Positions 16,779 through 26,053 are shown, counted from the first letter of the stretch. The stretch is DNA of 64,000 nucleotides from Chitinophaga pinensis (GCA_945862385.1 CAMAXV010000002.1:124001-188000); one strand, 5' to 3'. A program made the numbers and translations. Notes: a model not told the origin generated them from the sequence alone.

Positions 16779-17762
16779 ATGCAACATACCATGCAGCCAA
16801 CGATGCAGCCTACCATGGCCAATCAAAACCACAAAGACATTCCGGGCAATCCTTCTACTGCCACGAGCAGTCAGCTCAAACTCAACGACCGATCAAACGG
16901 ACAACCATTGAAAGTACTGAGTGAAGACGACTGGCAATTCTGGATACACAACGGATATGTTGTCATCAAACAGGCTGTTCCAAGGGAGCAGGCACTGAAA
17001 ACTGCAGCATTCCTCTGGGAGTTTGAGGAAAAGGATCCGAATGATAAAAATACCTGGTATGTGCCTCCCAGGGCTGAAATGCGGATGAAGGAACTGACGA
17101 ACAGTGGCATGGTTGAAGTATATAATCACCAACTCTTATGGGACAACCGCCAGATGCCCAGGGTGCATGATGCTTTCACAGATGTTTGGGGCACTGAGAA
17201 ACTCTGGGTGACCATAGACCGTGCCAACCTGAATTTCCCTATGTGTGAGGGCTTTGAATTCAAGGGTTTCATTCACTGGGACTATGACCCGGACACGAAA
17301 CCACAGAATGTTCAGGGGGTGCTTGCCCTGGCTGATCAGACGGATGAAAACATGGGTGGATTTCAATGTATTCCACAGCTGATGCGTGATTATGATACCT
17401 GGAAGCTGACCCAGCCTGAAGACAGAAACCATTTCCAACCGGATATAAAAGGCTTTGAGGATAAACTGGTGAAAGTTAAACTGGAAGCAGGTGATCTCCT
17501 GATATTCAACAGCCTGCTGCCGCATGGCATCAGACCCAATCTCTCCGGTGATAAAGTAAGGATTGCGCAGTACGTCTCCATGATGCCGGTGCAGGAAAAC
17601 GATGAATCCCAATGTCAATGGCGCATCAATTCCTGGCGCGACCGGATCGCTCCAGAGGGATATGCCTTTCCCGGCGACCCAAGAAACTGGGAAAAGACAA
17701 AATACAATACCGCCAGCCTCAGTGCGCTTGGTGAAAAACTACTTGGACTGTCATCATGGTAG
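16779..17762 (+). CDS. Phytanoyl-CoA dioxygenase (PhyH) family protein
   Basis: A 327-residue non-haem iron(II)/2-oxoglutarate-type oxygenase. The metal triad is visible as HWD in GFIHWDYDPD and a distal histidine in SLLPHGIRPN, with an arginine nearby for 2-oxoglutarate. The N-terminus has four in-frame ATGs (16779, 16791, 16803, 16815) in a short imperfect repeat, so the start is uncertain; conserved sequence begins well after all of them (LSEDDWQFWIHNGYVVIKQ). The family hydroxylates varied small molecules; the substrate is unknown. It is convergent with the flavin reductase gene, 2 bp apart. Confidence 0.87.
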   Translation: MQHTMQPTMQPTMANQNHKDIPGNPSTATSSQLKLNDRSNGQPLKVLSEDDWQFWIHNGYVVIKQAVPREQALKTAAFLWEFEEKDPNDKNTWYVPPRAEMRMKELTNSGMVEVYNHQLLWDNRQMPRVHDAFTDVWGTEKLWVTIDRANLNFPMCEGFEFKGFIHWDYDPDTKPQNVQGVLALADQTDENMGGFQCIPQLMRDYDTWKLTQPEDRNHFQPDIKGFEDKLVKVKLEAGDLLIFNSLLPHGIRPNLSGDKVRIAQYVSMMPVQENDESQCQWRINSWRDRIAPEGYAFPGDPRNWEKTKYNTASLSALGEKLLGLSSW

Positions 17763-17764
17763 AA

Positions 17765-18406
17765 CTAATTCTCAAAACATATTGATTTTATAGGCTTATC
17801 GGGCTTGGCATAGGTGAAGCGTTGGAATGGATTAACCTCATAATAAGCATCCAACCCTAAACTCACCATAGAACTTGTTTTAGCAAGATTGATGAACCCG
17901 TCTCCCCCAACGGCAGCTTCATTCACATATGCATGCACAAGGCTACCTACTACCAGAAAGGTGCCATTTTGCATTGGGATGATTTCAGAAAGCTCCATGC
18001 CCATCTGCACCATGCTTTCTGCAACATACGGAATATTGAAATCATCCTTGTAATCAGGAGTGAGTCCTACTTCATGAAATTCATTCACGCCATCAGGGTA
18101 TTTGGCACTGCACTGATGGGCCTTTTCAACAAAAGCAGGGTGGATATGATTGATGGTGTACTTGCCCCTGAGTTCGATATTTTGGATTGTATGTGGGGCC
18201 GCTTCCCTTGGCCTGTTGATGAAGGCGATGAGAGCCGGATCTGCACCCAGATGAACAATATTGCTGAAGACGCCTAGGTTACTTACACCCATCTCATTGA
18301 TTGAAGCAATCAGGCTAACAGGCCTGAATCCACTTAATGAATTCACAAAATTGGCTCTTTTGAACCTATCCCAGGCCTTCAAATCAGATATGGTAAAATG
18401 TTTCAC
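17765..18406 (-). CDS. Flavin reductase-like protein (FMN-binding split barrel)
   Basis: 213 residues with the split-barrel flavin-reductase pattern: FRPVSLIASINEMGVSNLG, then ADPALIAFINRPREAAPHTI, then GKYTINHIHPAFVEKAHQ. Members bind FMN and either reduce flavin for a partner monooxygenase or act as small reductases. No partner oxygenase is adjacent in the same operon. The nearest is the PhyH protein on the other strand, which does not use flavin. Confidence 0.88.
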   Translation of the reverse strand: MKHFTISDLKAWDRFKRANFVNSLSGFRPVSLIASINEMGVSNLGVFSNIVHLGADPALIAFINRPREAAPHTIQNIELRGKYTINHIHPAFVEKAHQCSAKYPDGVNEFHEVGLTPDYKDDFNIPYVAESMVQMGMELSEIIPMQNGTFLVVGSLVHAYVNEAAVGGDGFINLAKTSSMVSLGLDAYYEVNPFQRFTYAKPDKPIKSICFEN

Positions 18407-18518
18407 ATAACGTTTAACGTATTAGCCATTAAAAGGTTGGAACTTCGCGCAGGCAGGAAATAGGTGCTTTTACTGAATTCCGCGTCCATAACAATATTTT
18501 CACCCTAAATCCGTTTCA

Positions 18519-19274
18519 ATGTTATCCAAATCCTATCCAATGAAAATGTCTCTTGCAGGGATTTTCCTGCTCATCACAATCGCGCTTACCCTGTCTTTCA
18601 GGGAAAAAAATCCTGAACACAGGATTTTGTCAGCCGGTAGTTCAATGGAAAGGCCGGATTTAAGTGACAAAAAAGCAGATTTCATTCATTCAATTTATTC
18701 AAGTATTACAGCATCAGGTTCACAATTATCCCAACAGGTTTTTGAAATTGCTTTTTCCGGGTTTGACAAGCTGCAAGCCCAGGGAAAATTAAGTCAGGAT
18801 AGTATCTTAACAATAATTGATTTCTCTAAATCTTCAAGGGAAAAAAGGATGCATGTAGTTGACCTTAAATCAGGCAGGCTACTTTTTAACAGCGTTGTAG
18901 CACATGGAAGGAATAGCGGCGATGAATATGCACAGCATTTTTCAAACCAACCGAACTCACACAAAAGCAGTCTTGGCTTTTATGTTACCAGGGGAACCTA
19001 CAGTGGTTCAAATGGATATTCCATGATCCTGAACGGCATGGAAAAAGGATTTAATGACAAGGCAAAAGACAGGGCTATCGTTATGCATGGTGCCGCTTAT
19101 GCCAATGAAAATGTATTGTACTCCGGACAGCGACTTGGCAGAAGCTATGGTTGCCCTGCCCTTCCTCAACAACTCAATAAACAGGTTATTGAAAAAATAA
19201 AAGGTGGTAACTGTCTTTTTATCTTTTACCCCGATCAGCAATACCTGAATAACTCTAAAATGATAAATGGTTAA
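18519..19274 (+). CDS. Murein L,D-transpeptidase catalytic domain protein (YkuD_2)
   Basis: 251 residues with an N-terminal membrane/signal segment (IFLLITIALTLSF). The catalytic region carries the YkuD_2 signature: AIVMHGAAYANE, then SGQRLGRSYGCPALP with the nucleophilic cysteine. Such enzymes remodel peptidoglycan cross-links in the periplasm. Two ATGs are close together (18519 and 18540); the first is used here. A terminator follows the stop codon. Confidence 0.9.
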   Translation: MLSKSYPMKMSLAGIFLLITIALTLSFREKNPEHRILSAGSSMERPDLSDKKADFIHSIYSSITASGSQLSQQVFEIAFSGFDKLQAQGKLSQDSILTIIDFSKSSREKRMHVVDLKSGRLLFNSVVAHGRNSGDEYAQHFSNQPNSHKSSLGFYVTRGTYSGSNGYSMILNGMEKGFNDKAKDRAIVMHGAAYANENVLYSGQRLGRSYGCPALPQQLNKQVIEKIKGGNCLFIFYPDQQYLNNSKMING

Positions 19275-19298
19275 ATGGGATCTTAGAATGGTTAATCC

Positions 19299-19328
19299 GA
19301 CCCGGTCTTTTCAGGCTGGGTCTCTTTT
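19299..19328 (+). terminator. Intrinsic terminator after the L,D-transpeptidase gene
   Basis: GACCCGG (19299-19305) pairs with CTGGGTC (19316-19322) with one G-U pair. It is followed by TCTTTTTTT. It lies 25 bp after the stop codon. Confidence 0.75.
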
Positions 19329-19329
19329 T

Positions 19330-19986
19330 TTAAAACCAAAGTGGAATCAATTGTGAAATCATACCCAGTATAAAACCAGTAATAAGCTCAAACCAATTGT
19401 GATCTGAAACCACTTTTCTTGCAGAAAGTACAGCGCCTGAACCTAAAAAAGTCACGATCAACGGTAATCCACTGTGTAATGACCCATCAATCACCGTGAA
19501 CAACATAAGACCAGCAGCCCCGCCAACTCCCATTCCGTGCATGCTGATCTTAAAATAATTATTCAAAAGCAAAGCCGCAGCAGATGTGAAAAACATCCCC
19601 CTGCACATATTTACAAGTACCCGTGGGGTTTCAGGCTGATTTTTGAACACATGGTAGGTCCAGAAAAAAAAGGTTATACTGGCTATATAAGGTACAATCC
19701 TTTCTTTCTGGGTTTTAAGTAAGACAGAATCTGAAAATCCAAGTGCCTTCAACAATACCACCACAAGCAAGGGGAAAAAAACATTGTTATTGATGACCGC
19801 CAGCATTTTCATCATTTTTTCCTGTGCATAAAATCCAGTAAAATAATCAGGATGGCCATAAATCAGGTATGCTGCCATCATCACCCCTACAAAAAGTGGA
19901 TGAAAAATGATGGAGATGACTGCCGAGGTATATTTAATCCATGAGGGATAATTGCTTGCTGTTAGTTGAGTTTCCATGATATACAT
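19330..19986 (-). CDS. Integral membrane protein, PAP2-like
   Basis: 218 residues with about six predicted membrane segments (SAVISIIFHPLFVGVMMAAYL, VFFPLLVVVLLKALG, YIASITFFFWTYHVF and others). The segment FKISMHGMGVGGAAGLMLF, and SDHNWFELITGFILG near the end, recall the SxHxxxxx and Hx6G motifs of PAP2 phosphatases, but the match is incomplete. A lipid-phosphate phosphatase role is therefore tentative. Its start codon directly abuts the rpoN stop codon, so it is probably co-transcribed with sigma-54. Confidence 0.6.
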   Translation of the reverse strand: MYIMETQLTASNYPSWIKYTSAVISIIFHPLFVGVMMAAYLIYGHPDYFTGFYAQEKMMKMLAVINNNVFFPLLVVVLLKALGFSDSVLLKTQKERIVPYIASITFFFWTYHVFKNQPETPRVLVNMCRGMFFTSAAALLLNNYFKISMHGMGVGGAAGLMLFTVIDGSLHSGLPLIVTFLGSGAVLSARKVVSDHNWFELITGFILGMISQLIPLWF

Positions 19987-21459
19987 TTAAAGTTCCCTGC
20001 GTAACCGCGCAACCGGTATGTTTAACATCTCCCTGTATTTGGCAACCGTTCTTCTGGCAATGTTATACCCTTTGGATTGTAACATTTCAGTAAGCTGGTC
20101 GTCACTCAGCGGATTTCTTTTGTCTTCAGCAGCAATGAATTCCTGTAAAATATTTTTTACTTCTCTGGTTGAAACCTCCTCTCCGCTTTCCGTACTCAAT
20201 GACTCACTGAAAAAATGCTTAAGCCTGAAGCTACCAAACTCGGTCTGCACAAACTTGCTGTTGGCAACCCTGCTGATGGTGGAAATATCGAGTCCTGTTT
20301 TTTCTGCTATATCCTTCAATATCATGGGCCTTAGAGACGACTCATCACCGGTTACGAAAAACGTATGCTGGTGATTAATGATGGCCTGCATGGTTAATGT
20401 AAGTGTCTCCTGACGCTGTCTGATTGCGTCTATAAACCACCTGGCAGCATCAATCTTTTGCCTGATAAATGATACAGCCTCTTTCTGTCGCTTATCTGTT
20501 TTACTTCCTTTTTCATAATCCCTGAGCATATCCTTATAATCTGCACTGATCCTCAGATCGGGCGCATTCCGCTGATTGAGGGTAAGCTCTGGTTCCCCGT
20601 TATTGTTATAGACCAGAAAATCAGGAATAATATAATGCTCTGCTTTATTCAGCACAGTGGCCAGTCCACCCGGCCTGGGATCGAGCTTCCTGATTTCCTG
20701 CAAGGCTTCCTTCAGCATCGATTCATCAATATCAAGGGATTTGATGATTTTATCGTAGTGCCTTCGGGTGAATTCATCGAAATGAAAATCCACAATACGC
20801 CAGGCTGTTTTCACTGCTACAGATGTTTGCAGGAGTAATTTTTTGCGCAACTGAATCAGCAGACACTCTCTGACATCCCTGGCGCAGATACCGGGGGGAT
20901 CAAAGTGCTGTATCTTATCTATGACTTCCTCTACCAGTGCTTCCTCAACAATGATATTCTGCTTGAAGGCAAGGTCATCAACAATGGATACGGGATCTCT
21001 TCTCAGATAACCATCATCATCAATACTTCCAATAACCTGTTCAGCAATCTTTTCCTGATCAAAAGAAAGATTCAGCAGGCCAAGCTGCTCCATTAGCATT
21101 TCATGCAAGGAGGACACGGCCGGATGGAATGAATTTCCCTGAACCTGAATTTCAGGAACCTGGTCTTCTTTTACCCTGTAATCAGCGATTTCATCTTCAT
21201 CATAATCTGCAAAAGGCTCACTCATTTCAAACTCATCATCTGCTGACGCTTCTTCAATTTCCGGAAGCTCGTCAGTCAATTCTTTTTCTGCCTGATCAGG
21301 CAATTCCTCTCCCAATTCCAGAGCCGGGTTCTCTTCAATCTCCTCTTTTACCCGTTCTTCCAGCATAGCAGTAGGGACCTGAAGCAATTTCATCAGTTGA
21401 ATTTGCTGTGGTGAGAGTTTCTGCTGAAGTTTTTGCTGTAATCCCTGAAAAAGTGCCAT
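19987..21459 (-). CDS. rpoN: RNA polymerase sigma-54 factor RpoN
   Basis: 490 residues. Region I starts QGLQQKLQQKLSPQQIQLMK with the leucine/glutamine-rich pattern needed for enhancer response, followed by an acidic region II (about 55-105). The core-binding domain and the DNA-binding domain (KDIAEKTGLDISTISRVANS) follow. The diagnostic RpoN box ARRTVAKYRE is at residues 468-477. Sigma-54 directs polymerase to -24/-12 promoters and requires AAA+ activators; none is encoded in this window. Confidence 0.98.
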   Translation of the reverse strand: MALFQGLQQKLQQKLSPQQIQLMKLLQVPTAMLEERVKEEIEENPALELGEELPDQAEKELTDELPEIEEASADDEFEMSEPFADYDEDEIADYRVKEDQVPEIQVQGNSFHPAVSSLHEMLMEQLGLLNLSFDQEKIAEQVIGSIDDDGYLRRDPVSIVDDLAFKQNIIVEEALVEEVIDKIQHFDPPGICARDVRECLLIQLRKKLLLQTSVAVKTAWRIVDFHFDEFTRRHYDKIIKSLDIDESMLKEALQEIRKLDPRPGGLATVLNKAEHYIIPDFLVYNNNGEPELTLNQRNAPDLRISADYKDMLRDYEKGSKTDKRQKEAVSFIRQKIDAARWFIDAIRQRQETLTLTMQAIINHQHTFFVTGDESSLRPMILKDIAEKTGLDISTISRVANSKFVQTEFGSFRLKHFFSESLSTESGEEVSTREVKNILQEFIAAEDKRNPLSDDQLTEMLQSKGYNIARRTVAKYREMLNIPVARLRREL

Positions 21460-21519
21460 CCCCGAACCCCTGTTTATTATGAAATCAGTTGTAAATTTAC
21501 GAACAATTGAATCATCTCA

Positions 21520-21795
21520 ATGAAGACATTCATGTCATTTCTGTTACTTGGCATCGTGCTGCAGGCAAGCAGCCAGGATACTACAAAAACTTACAGGCCA
21601 TTTACCCTGCTTGAGAAAAAAGATTATTTCACCTCCAGGCAACCAGCGCAGGGAATCAAATCTGATCATGCCAGCAGACAACAGGGAATAATCTGTCAAC
21701 AGGAATGGAAATTTGAGAAAAGAACCGGGATTCCATTGCGGGTCAGACTGGGAACCCTTGAGTATGTTGACAAAATGGAGGGAAAAAGAAAATAG
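21520..21795 (+). CDS. Small secreted hypothetical protein
   Basis: 91 residues with a clear signal peptide ([19 protein letters not shown]). The mature part is basic and contains [20 protein letters not shown] and [16 protein letters not shown]. No family was recognised. It is divergent from rpoN and convergent with the MarR gene. The signal peptide supports a real gene; a role cannot be given. Confidence 0.65.
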   Translation: MKTFMSFLLLGIVLQASSQDTTKTYRPFTLLEKKDYFTSRQPAQGIKSDHASRQQGIICQQEWKFEKRTGIPLRVRLGTLEYVDKMEGKRK

Positions 21796-21817
21796 AATCC
21801 ACCCCTCAGATGCCCCT

Positions 21818-22276
21818 TCAATAACCGGATCCCCTGAGCTTATCAAGTAGTTTATTCAATGAAATTAACTCCTCCTCATTCAGCATTTCCATAACCTTGT
21901 TCATTTCATTGTCTCGCTCATCGATGCGTTGCAACATGGCTTTGCCTTCTTTTGTTATACTTACATCCACAAGTCGTTTGTCTGTGTTACACAAACGCTT
22001 TGAAACAAGTTTCTTAAGCAACAACCTGTCAACTATCCTGCTGGTATCACTCATCTTATCCAGCATCCGCTCTCTGATCATCAACGTACTCAAAGGCCTG
22101 GGATCACTTCCCCTCAGAATGCGCAGAATATTATACTGCTGGAGGGTAATATCCTCTTCAAGCAGCATGTTTTTTATCCGCTCTGTAACCCAGTGATACG
22201 TGTATATCAGATTGATGACAGCCTTCTGATTTTGTCCACTGAAACTGGACTGCTGTATGTCTTTTTCAAGCCCCAT
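21818..22276 (-). CDS. MarR family transcriptional regulator
   Basis: 152 residues with a winged helix: ITLQQYNILRILRGSD, then the recognition region LDKMSDTSRIVDRLLLKKLV, then the wing CNTDKRLVDVSITKEGKAML. MarR proteins are dimeric repressors that respond to small ligands. It is last in a minus-strand run starting at the SPFH gene, 8 bp after the AI-2E-type transporter, so it may control that run. Confidence 0.92.
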   Translation of the reverse strand: MGLEKDIQQSSFSGQNQKAVINLIYTYHWVTERIKNMLLEEDITLQQYNILRILRGSDPRPLSTLMIRERMLDKMSDTSRIVDRLLLKKLVSKRLCNTDKRLVDVSITKEGKAMLQRIDERDNEMNKVMEMLNEEELISLNKLLDKLRGSGY

Positions 22277-22284
22277 ACCTGTTT

Positions 22285-23307
22285 TTAAATTTGTATTTTA
22301 TTGGGATCAACAAACTCATGTGCATAAATCTTAACGAGTATGATGGCATAACTGAATACGAGCGGACCGAATATAAAACCCATAAATCCAAAAAGTTGCA
22401 GACCCACTATTACACCAAAAACCGTAATCAAAGGATGTACATCGCCTATCTTTTTCATCAGGGTTACACGGGCAAGATAATCAACGTTACCTGTTACCAG
22501 CAAACTATATATGAGCAACCCTGTACCCTGCGTATTCATACCCTTTGAATAGAGGAAAATCACAAGCGGTACCCATATCATCATGGTGCCTACTATGGGG
22601 AAAAAAGCAAAAATACCAGTCAGAAACCCCCACATGAGTGGGTCATCCATGCCAAAAAACAAATAACCCAAATAGGCAAAAACACCCTGTATCAGTGAAA
22701 TCAGCGGAATACCTACAGCATTGGCTTTAACCATATGCCTGGTCTCGCTGGCCAGCGCAACAACACTTTCCTGATGTAATGGAATAAACCCTCTGACAGC
22801 TTTCTCCATATGCCTTCCTCCGGTAAACATAAAGTACAATACAAAAAACATCACAAGCAGGTTACCAAGCATCATTGCAGAACTATTGAGAAAGGTGGGA
22901 ATATATCCTGTCATTTTCTGCTGCAGATTGCTGATGTTCTCAGTTGTAAACAATTCCTGTCCGGTCAACTGCTTTACCTGATCTGCAAGTGCCTGTATAC
23001 CAACTACAAACTCATCTGTATGAGAAAAAACTTCACTTATTCGTGGTGTAACCAACACAATGGCATAATATATGGGTGCAGCAACAACAATAAGAAACAG
23101 TGTGATTATAAGGAGCGCGGTTAAACCCGGTCGCCATTTCTTCTGCTCCGTAAGCATAAAAAAACGTTCTCTTCCGAGTATATAGAATGTCAAGGCTCCC
23201 ATCAATCCGGGTAAAAAAACATACAATTCCTGAATGATGAGGTAAAAAAGAAAACCAATTACGAGCAGCAATACAACCTGCCTGATCCTGTTGTTAAAGT
23301 GGGTCAT
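22285..23307 (-). CDS. AI-2E family transporter
   Basis: 340 residues with eight or so membrane helices and the family pattern: VLLLVIGFLFYLIIQELYVF at the N-terminus, and near the end GDVHPLITVFGVIVGLQLFG followed by MGFIFGPLVFSYAIILVKIY. Members export small molecules or act as sodium/proton antiporters; the substrate here is unknown. It lies between the MarR gene and the radical SAM gene in a closely spaced minus-strand run. Confidence 0.92.
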   Translation of the reverse strand: MTHFNNRIRQVVLLLVIGFLFYLIIQELYVFLPGLMGALTFYILGRERFFMLTEQKKWRPGLTALLIITLFLIVVAAPIYYAIVLVTPRISEVFSHTDEFVVGIQALADQVKQLTGQELFTTENISNLQQKMTGYIPTFLNSSAMMLGNLLVMFFVLYFMFTGGRHMEKAVRGFIPLHQESVVALASETRHMVKANAVGIPLISLIQGVFAYLGYLFFGMDDPLMWGFLTGIFAFFPIVGTMMIWVPLVIFLYSKGMNTQGTGLLIYSLLVTGNVDYLARVTLMKKIGDVHPLITVFGVIVGLQLFGFMGFIFGPLVFSYAIILVKIYAHEFVDPNKIQI

Positions 23308-23319
23308 CTGTTCTGTTTT

Positions 23320-24348
23320 TCATTGCCATACCTTGATACCTTCGCTGCAGTTTGAGCAAATATCAATATTTTTTCTGCTCTTGAGCAAATCCTGCCGAAA
23401 CTCCTTGTAGTTTTTACTTTCCCATATTTCCGTAACCGACTGTTCATTTAAATTTCCCATAGGGTGTTGTGCATCCTTATCGAAGCAACAGGGTACTACA
23501 AGGCCGTTCCAGGTAATCACCTGACTATGCCACATTTTCCAGCAATAGTCAGGCATGGCATTAACAGGTAATACCTGACCCGATTTGTCTTTTTTGTACC
23601 TGCTGTATTGCTGCTCCAGTGGTATAAGACGATTGGGATCATTGGTATAATCAATAACCTGAGCTGTTTTAACCCATACTTCATCCACTCCCATTGATGC
23701 GGCCATCTGGCGGACCTTATCAACCTGATGTTCATTGGGCCTTACTACCAGAAACTGAAAAACAACAAATGGCGTATGACTTCGAAGTGATTTCTTCCAG
23801 CGGATGAGGTTAGCAGTGCCAGCAAGGACCTTGTTCAAATCACCTCCCACCCGGTATTGCGAATAGGTTTCCTGATCTGCCCCGTCTATGGAAATGATTA
23901 GCCTGGAAAGTCCACTCTCAACAGTTTTTCTTGCCCGCGCATCATCCAGAAAATGGGCATTGGTAGAGGTACTGGTATAAATCCCCTTATCAGCCGCATA
24001 CCTGATCATGTCAAACAAATCTTTGTGCAGGTATGGTTCGCCCTGAAAATAAAAGTTGAGGTAAATCAAAGTTTCATGAATACTGTCAACAACCTTTTTA
24101 AAAAATGATGATTGAATACTTCCCGTCTGGCGGGTAAAAGCACGTAACCCACTGATGCATTCAGGACACCCGAGGTTACAGGCAGTTGTTGGTTCTACTG
24201 AAACGGCAAAAGGCAATCCCATGATTACAGGCCTGCCCCTAAATCTGCTGTAATAAAATGAAAACAAGACCTTTCCGGCATTCCACAACTTAGGAATGCT
24301 CAGTGTAGAAAATAAATAAATAGCATGTCTTACCGATGTCCATTGCAT
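23320..24348 (-). CDS. Radical SAM/SPASM domain protein
   Basis: 342 residues. The radical SAM cluster motif is CxxxCxxC in TTACNLGCPECISGLR. The auxiliary SPASM-type cysteines are near the C-terminus (VVPCCFDKDAQHPMGNLNEQ, and ICSNCSEG at the end). Such enzymes bind a [4Fe-4S] cluster, generate a 5'-deoxyadenosyl radical and often modify peptides or cofactors. No obvious peptide substrate gene is adjacent. Its neighbours are a membrane mini-protein upstream and a transporter downstream. Confidence 0.9.
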   Translation of the reverse strand: MQWTSVRHAIYLFSTLSIPKLWNAGKVLFSFYYSRFRGRPVIMGLPFAVSVEPTTACNLGCPECISGLRAFTRQTGSIQSSFFKKVVDSIHETLIYLNFYFQGEPYLHKDLFDMIRYAADKGIYTSTSTNAHFLDDARARKTVESGLSRLIISIDGADQETYSQYRVGGDLNKVLAGTANLIRWKKSLRSHTPFVVFQFLVVRPNEHQVDKVRQMAASMGVDEVWVKTAQVIDYTNDPNRLIPLEQQYSRYKKDKSGQVLPVNAMPDYCWKMWHSQVITWNGLVVPCCFDKDAQHPMGNLNEQSVTEIWESKNYKEFRQDLLKSRKNIDICSNCSEGIKVWQ

Positions 24349-24382
24349 TAGCCTAAAGTTACATCAATGCCAAAGGCAGGCA

Positions 24383-24601
24383 TCAAAGATGTGATTTCCA
24401 CCAACGCCTGAAAAGTAAAAGGAGAACGACGAAACTTCCGCACAACCACAGATAAAAAAGTACTGTACCCACAACATGGGATGCATCAAAGAGTGCTAAT
24501 TCATACTTTAATCCGGCTATGGCATTGATCATCATCCAAACCAAAACTGAAAAAAGGGACCTGACGATGCGCTGCATGAACTCACTTACCTGAGGATCCA
24601 T
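24383..24601 (-). CDS. Small two-helix membrane protein
   Basis: 72 residues with two hydrophobic segments (VRSLFSVLVWMMINAIAGLK and VVGTVLFYLWLCGSFVVLLL) and a basic end RRWWKSHL. It starts 9 bp after the SPFH gene in the same direction, which supports co-transcription and a real gene. No family was recognised. It may be a partner of the SPFH protein; this is inference. Confidence 0.65.
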   Translation of the reverse strand: MDPQVSEFMQRIVRSLFSVLVWMMINAIAGLKYELALFDASHVVGTVLFYLWLCGSFVVLLLLFRRWWKSHL

Positions 24602-24610
24602 TCTGTTGTT

Positions 24611-25513
24611 TTATTTGGCATCTAGAATCAGCGGCGCGCCTTTGGAAGGCATCACGATGATTTTGGAATTGCCTGAAGCTGCCAGTTCTTTCATTGCTTT
24701 AATTTGCTCGTACTGCAGTTGTCTGTCGCTCAGGCTCAAGCTGATGATACGCTGGTAGTCTGAGATACCCTGAGCTTCAACCCGCTTACGCTCTGCCTCC
24801 TGTTTCTCTTTTTGTAAAACGAACTGCATCTTCTGTGCTTCCTGCTCTGCATTGATTTTTTGCTCAATGGTTGATTTGACGGAAGCAGGTAAAGTTATGT
24901 TACGTACCAGGAGATTTTCAAGAATTAAGCCCCGTTGTTTGAAATCAGTTTCAATTGTTTTGAAGATCCTGGACTGAAATTCATCCCGCTTGGTGGAATA
25001 TAAAGCAACAGCATCATAATAAACTGAGTTGTCTCTGATACGAGTTCTGGTGATAGGCCTTACAATCTTATCTTCAAAATTGATGCCGATCTCACGAATC
25101 ATTTTAGGAGCTTCAACCGGATTGACACGGTATAACACAGACAAATCTATGGTTACTTCCAATCCATCTGCCGTAAGTACTTTAATGGCATCGTCGCCAG
25201 ATTTCGAACCCTCATCATGAACACCGCTCATGGTATAATTCTGTGTGCGGATGTCGATATCCGTAACGGACATAAGTGGATTAATCATGTTCAGTCCGCT
25301 TGACAGCGTTTCATTCTGCACTTTTCCAAACAATGCCTTTACGCCTACATAACCAGCATCAACCTGACGCACACTTGATGACAAAGCACCAATCAGGATT
25401 AAAACCAATCCGGTTATTTTAAATGGCTTGCCTACTGCTGCAAACTTGGCATCAGCTTTGAGCAATGAGGATCCCAAAATAAAAAAGATTACACCCAAAA
25501 TAAGGAGTACCAT
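24611..25513 (-). CDS. SPFH/prohibitin family membrane protein
   Basis: 300 residues. Hydrophobic N-terminal helices (LILGVIFFILGSSLL and ITGLVLILIGALSSS) are followed by the prohibitin domain: RQVDAGYVGVKALFGKVQNE, then KVLTADGLEVTIDLSVLYRV, then ENLLVRNITLPASVKSTIEQ. A coiled coil follows (about 220-265, KQEAERKRVEAQGI). These proteins form ring scaffolds in membranes and often regulate proteases such as FtsH. It appears to be first in the run that continues with the mini-protein, radical SAM enzyme, transporter and MarR regulator. Confidence 0.93.
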   Translation of the reverse strand: MVLLILGVIFFILGSSLLKADAKFAAVGKPFKITGLVLILIGALSSSVRQVDAGYVGVKALFGKVQNETLSSGLNMINPLMSVTDIDIRTQNYTMSGVHDEGSKSGDDAIKVLTADGLEVTIDLSVLYRVNPVEAPKMIREIGINFEDKIVRPITRTRIRDNSVYYDAVALYSTKRDEFQSRIFKTIETDFKQRGLILENLLVRNITLPASVKSTIEQKINAEQEAQKMQFVLQKEKQEAERKRVEAQGISDYQRIISLSLSDRQLQYEQIKAMKELAASGNSKIIVMPSKGAPLILDAK

Positions 25514-25548
25514 ATGTAAATATTTAATTGTGCCTAATAAAAGCAGGC

Positions 25549-25968
25549 TTAACTGCTGTGGTCTGCAATGATCACCCAGCGACCCTTTTGTTTAGCAAAG
25601 GTAAGCGTATAATGCCCACCCACATCACCGACAGTCCGTTTCAGCGACCACTTACCCACAACGAGGTAATGTTTCCTGCCCAGGGGTTTCAGATGGAGGA
25701 TATTAAAAGTAAGTTTACCCATTTTTTCAGCACCCGCATAGTTACGCCTGTAATTTTCGAGGGTTGAACGGTAGCCATAGGTGACTCCCGACTTGCCAAT
25801 ATACATGAGCGAATCACTTTCAAGATACCCCACCATAAACTGCTCCAGATTCCCGGCATTCCAGGCTTGTGTCTGTTTATCCAGTATGGAAAGAATTTCC
25901 CGCTCGTCTTTCGTTTGTGAAAAAGCGATGGCAGGCAAAAGGCACATTAAAAAAAGAAATCTCTTCAA
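25549..25968 (-). CDS. Secreted NTF2-like protein (DUF4440/SnoaL-type)
   Basis: 139 residues with a signal peptide (MKRFLFLMCLLPAIAFSQ). The mature part shows an NTF2-like cone fold pattern: ILDKQTQAWNAGNLEQFMVG, then KSGVTYGYRSTLENYRRNY, ending HYTLTFAKQKGRWVIIADHS. The family includes enzymes and binding proteins, so no activity can be assigned. It lies 35 bp upstream of the SPFH gene and may be co-transcribed. Confidence 0.85.
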   Translation of the reverse strand: MKRFLFLMCLLPAIAFSQTKDEREILSILDKQTQAWNAGNLEQFMVGYLESDSLMYIGKSGVTYGYRSTLENYRRNYAGAEKMGKLTFNILHLKPLGRKHYLVVGKWSLKRTVGDVGGHYTLTFAKQKGRWVIIADHSS

Positions 25969-25983
25969 AGCTCAATTTTATAC

Positions 25984-26053
25984 TGATCACTATGCACTAC
26001 CCACTATTTACTAATCACTATTTACTACTCACTATTTACTTCTCACTCATCCC
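25984..26053. repeat. 14-bp tandem repeat, five units
   Basis: Five consecutive 14-bp units of the form TAnTCACTATTTAC occupy 25984-26053. The three central units (25998-26039) are nearly identical and the outer two are decayed. The array fills the gap between the downstream NTF2-like gene and the stop codon of the gluconate-dehydrogenase-like gene. Confidence 0.75.
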
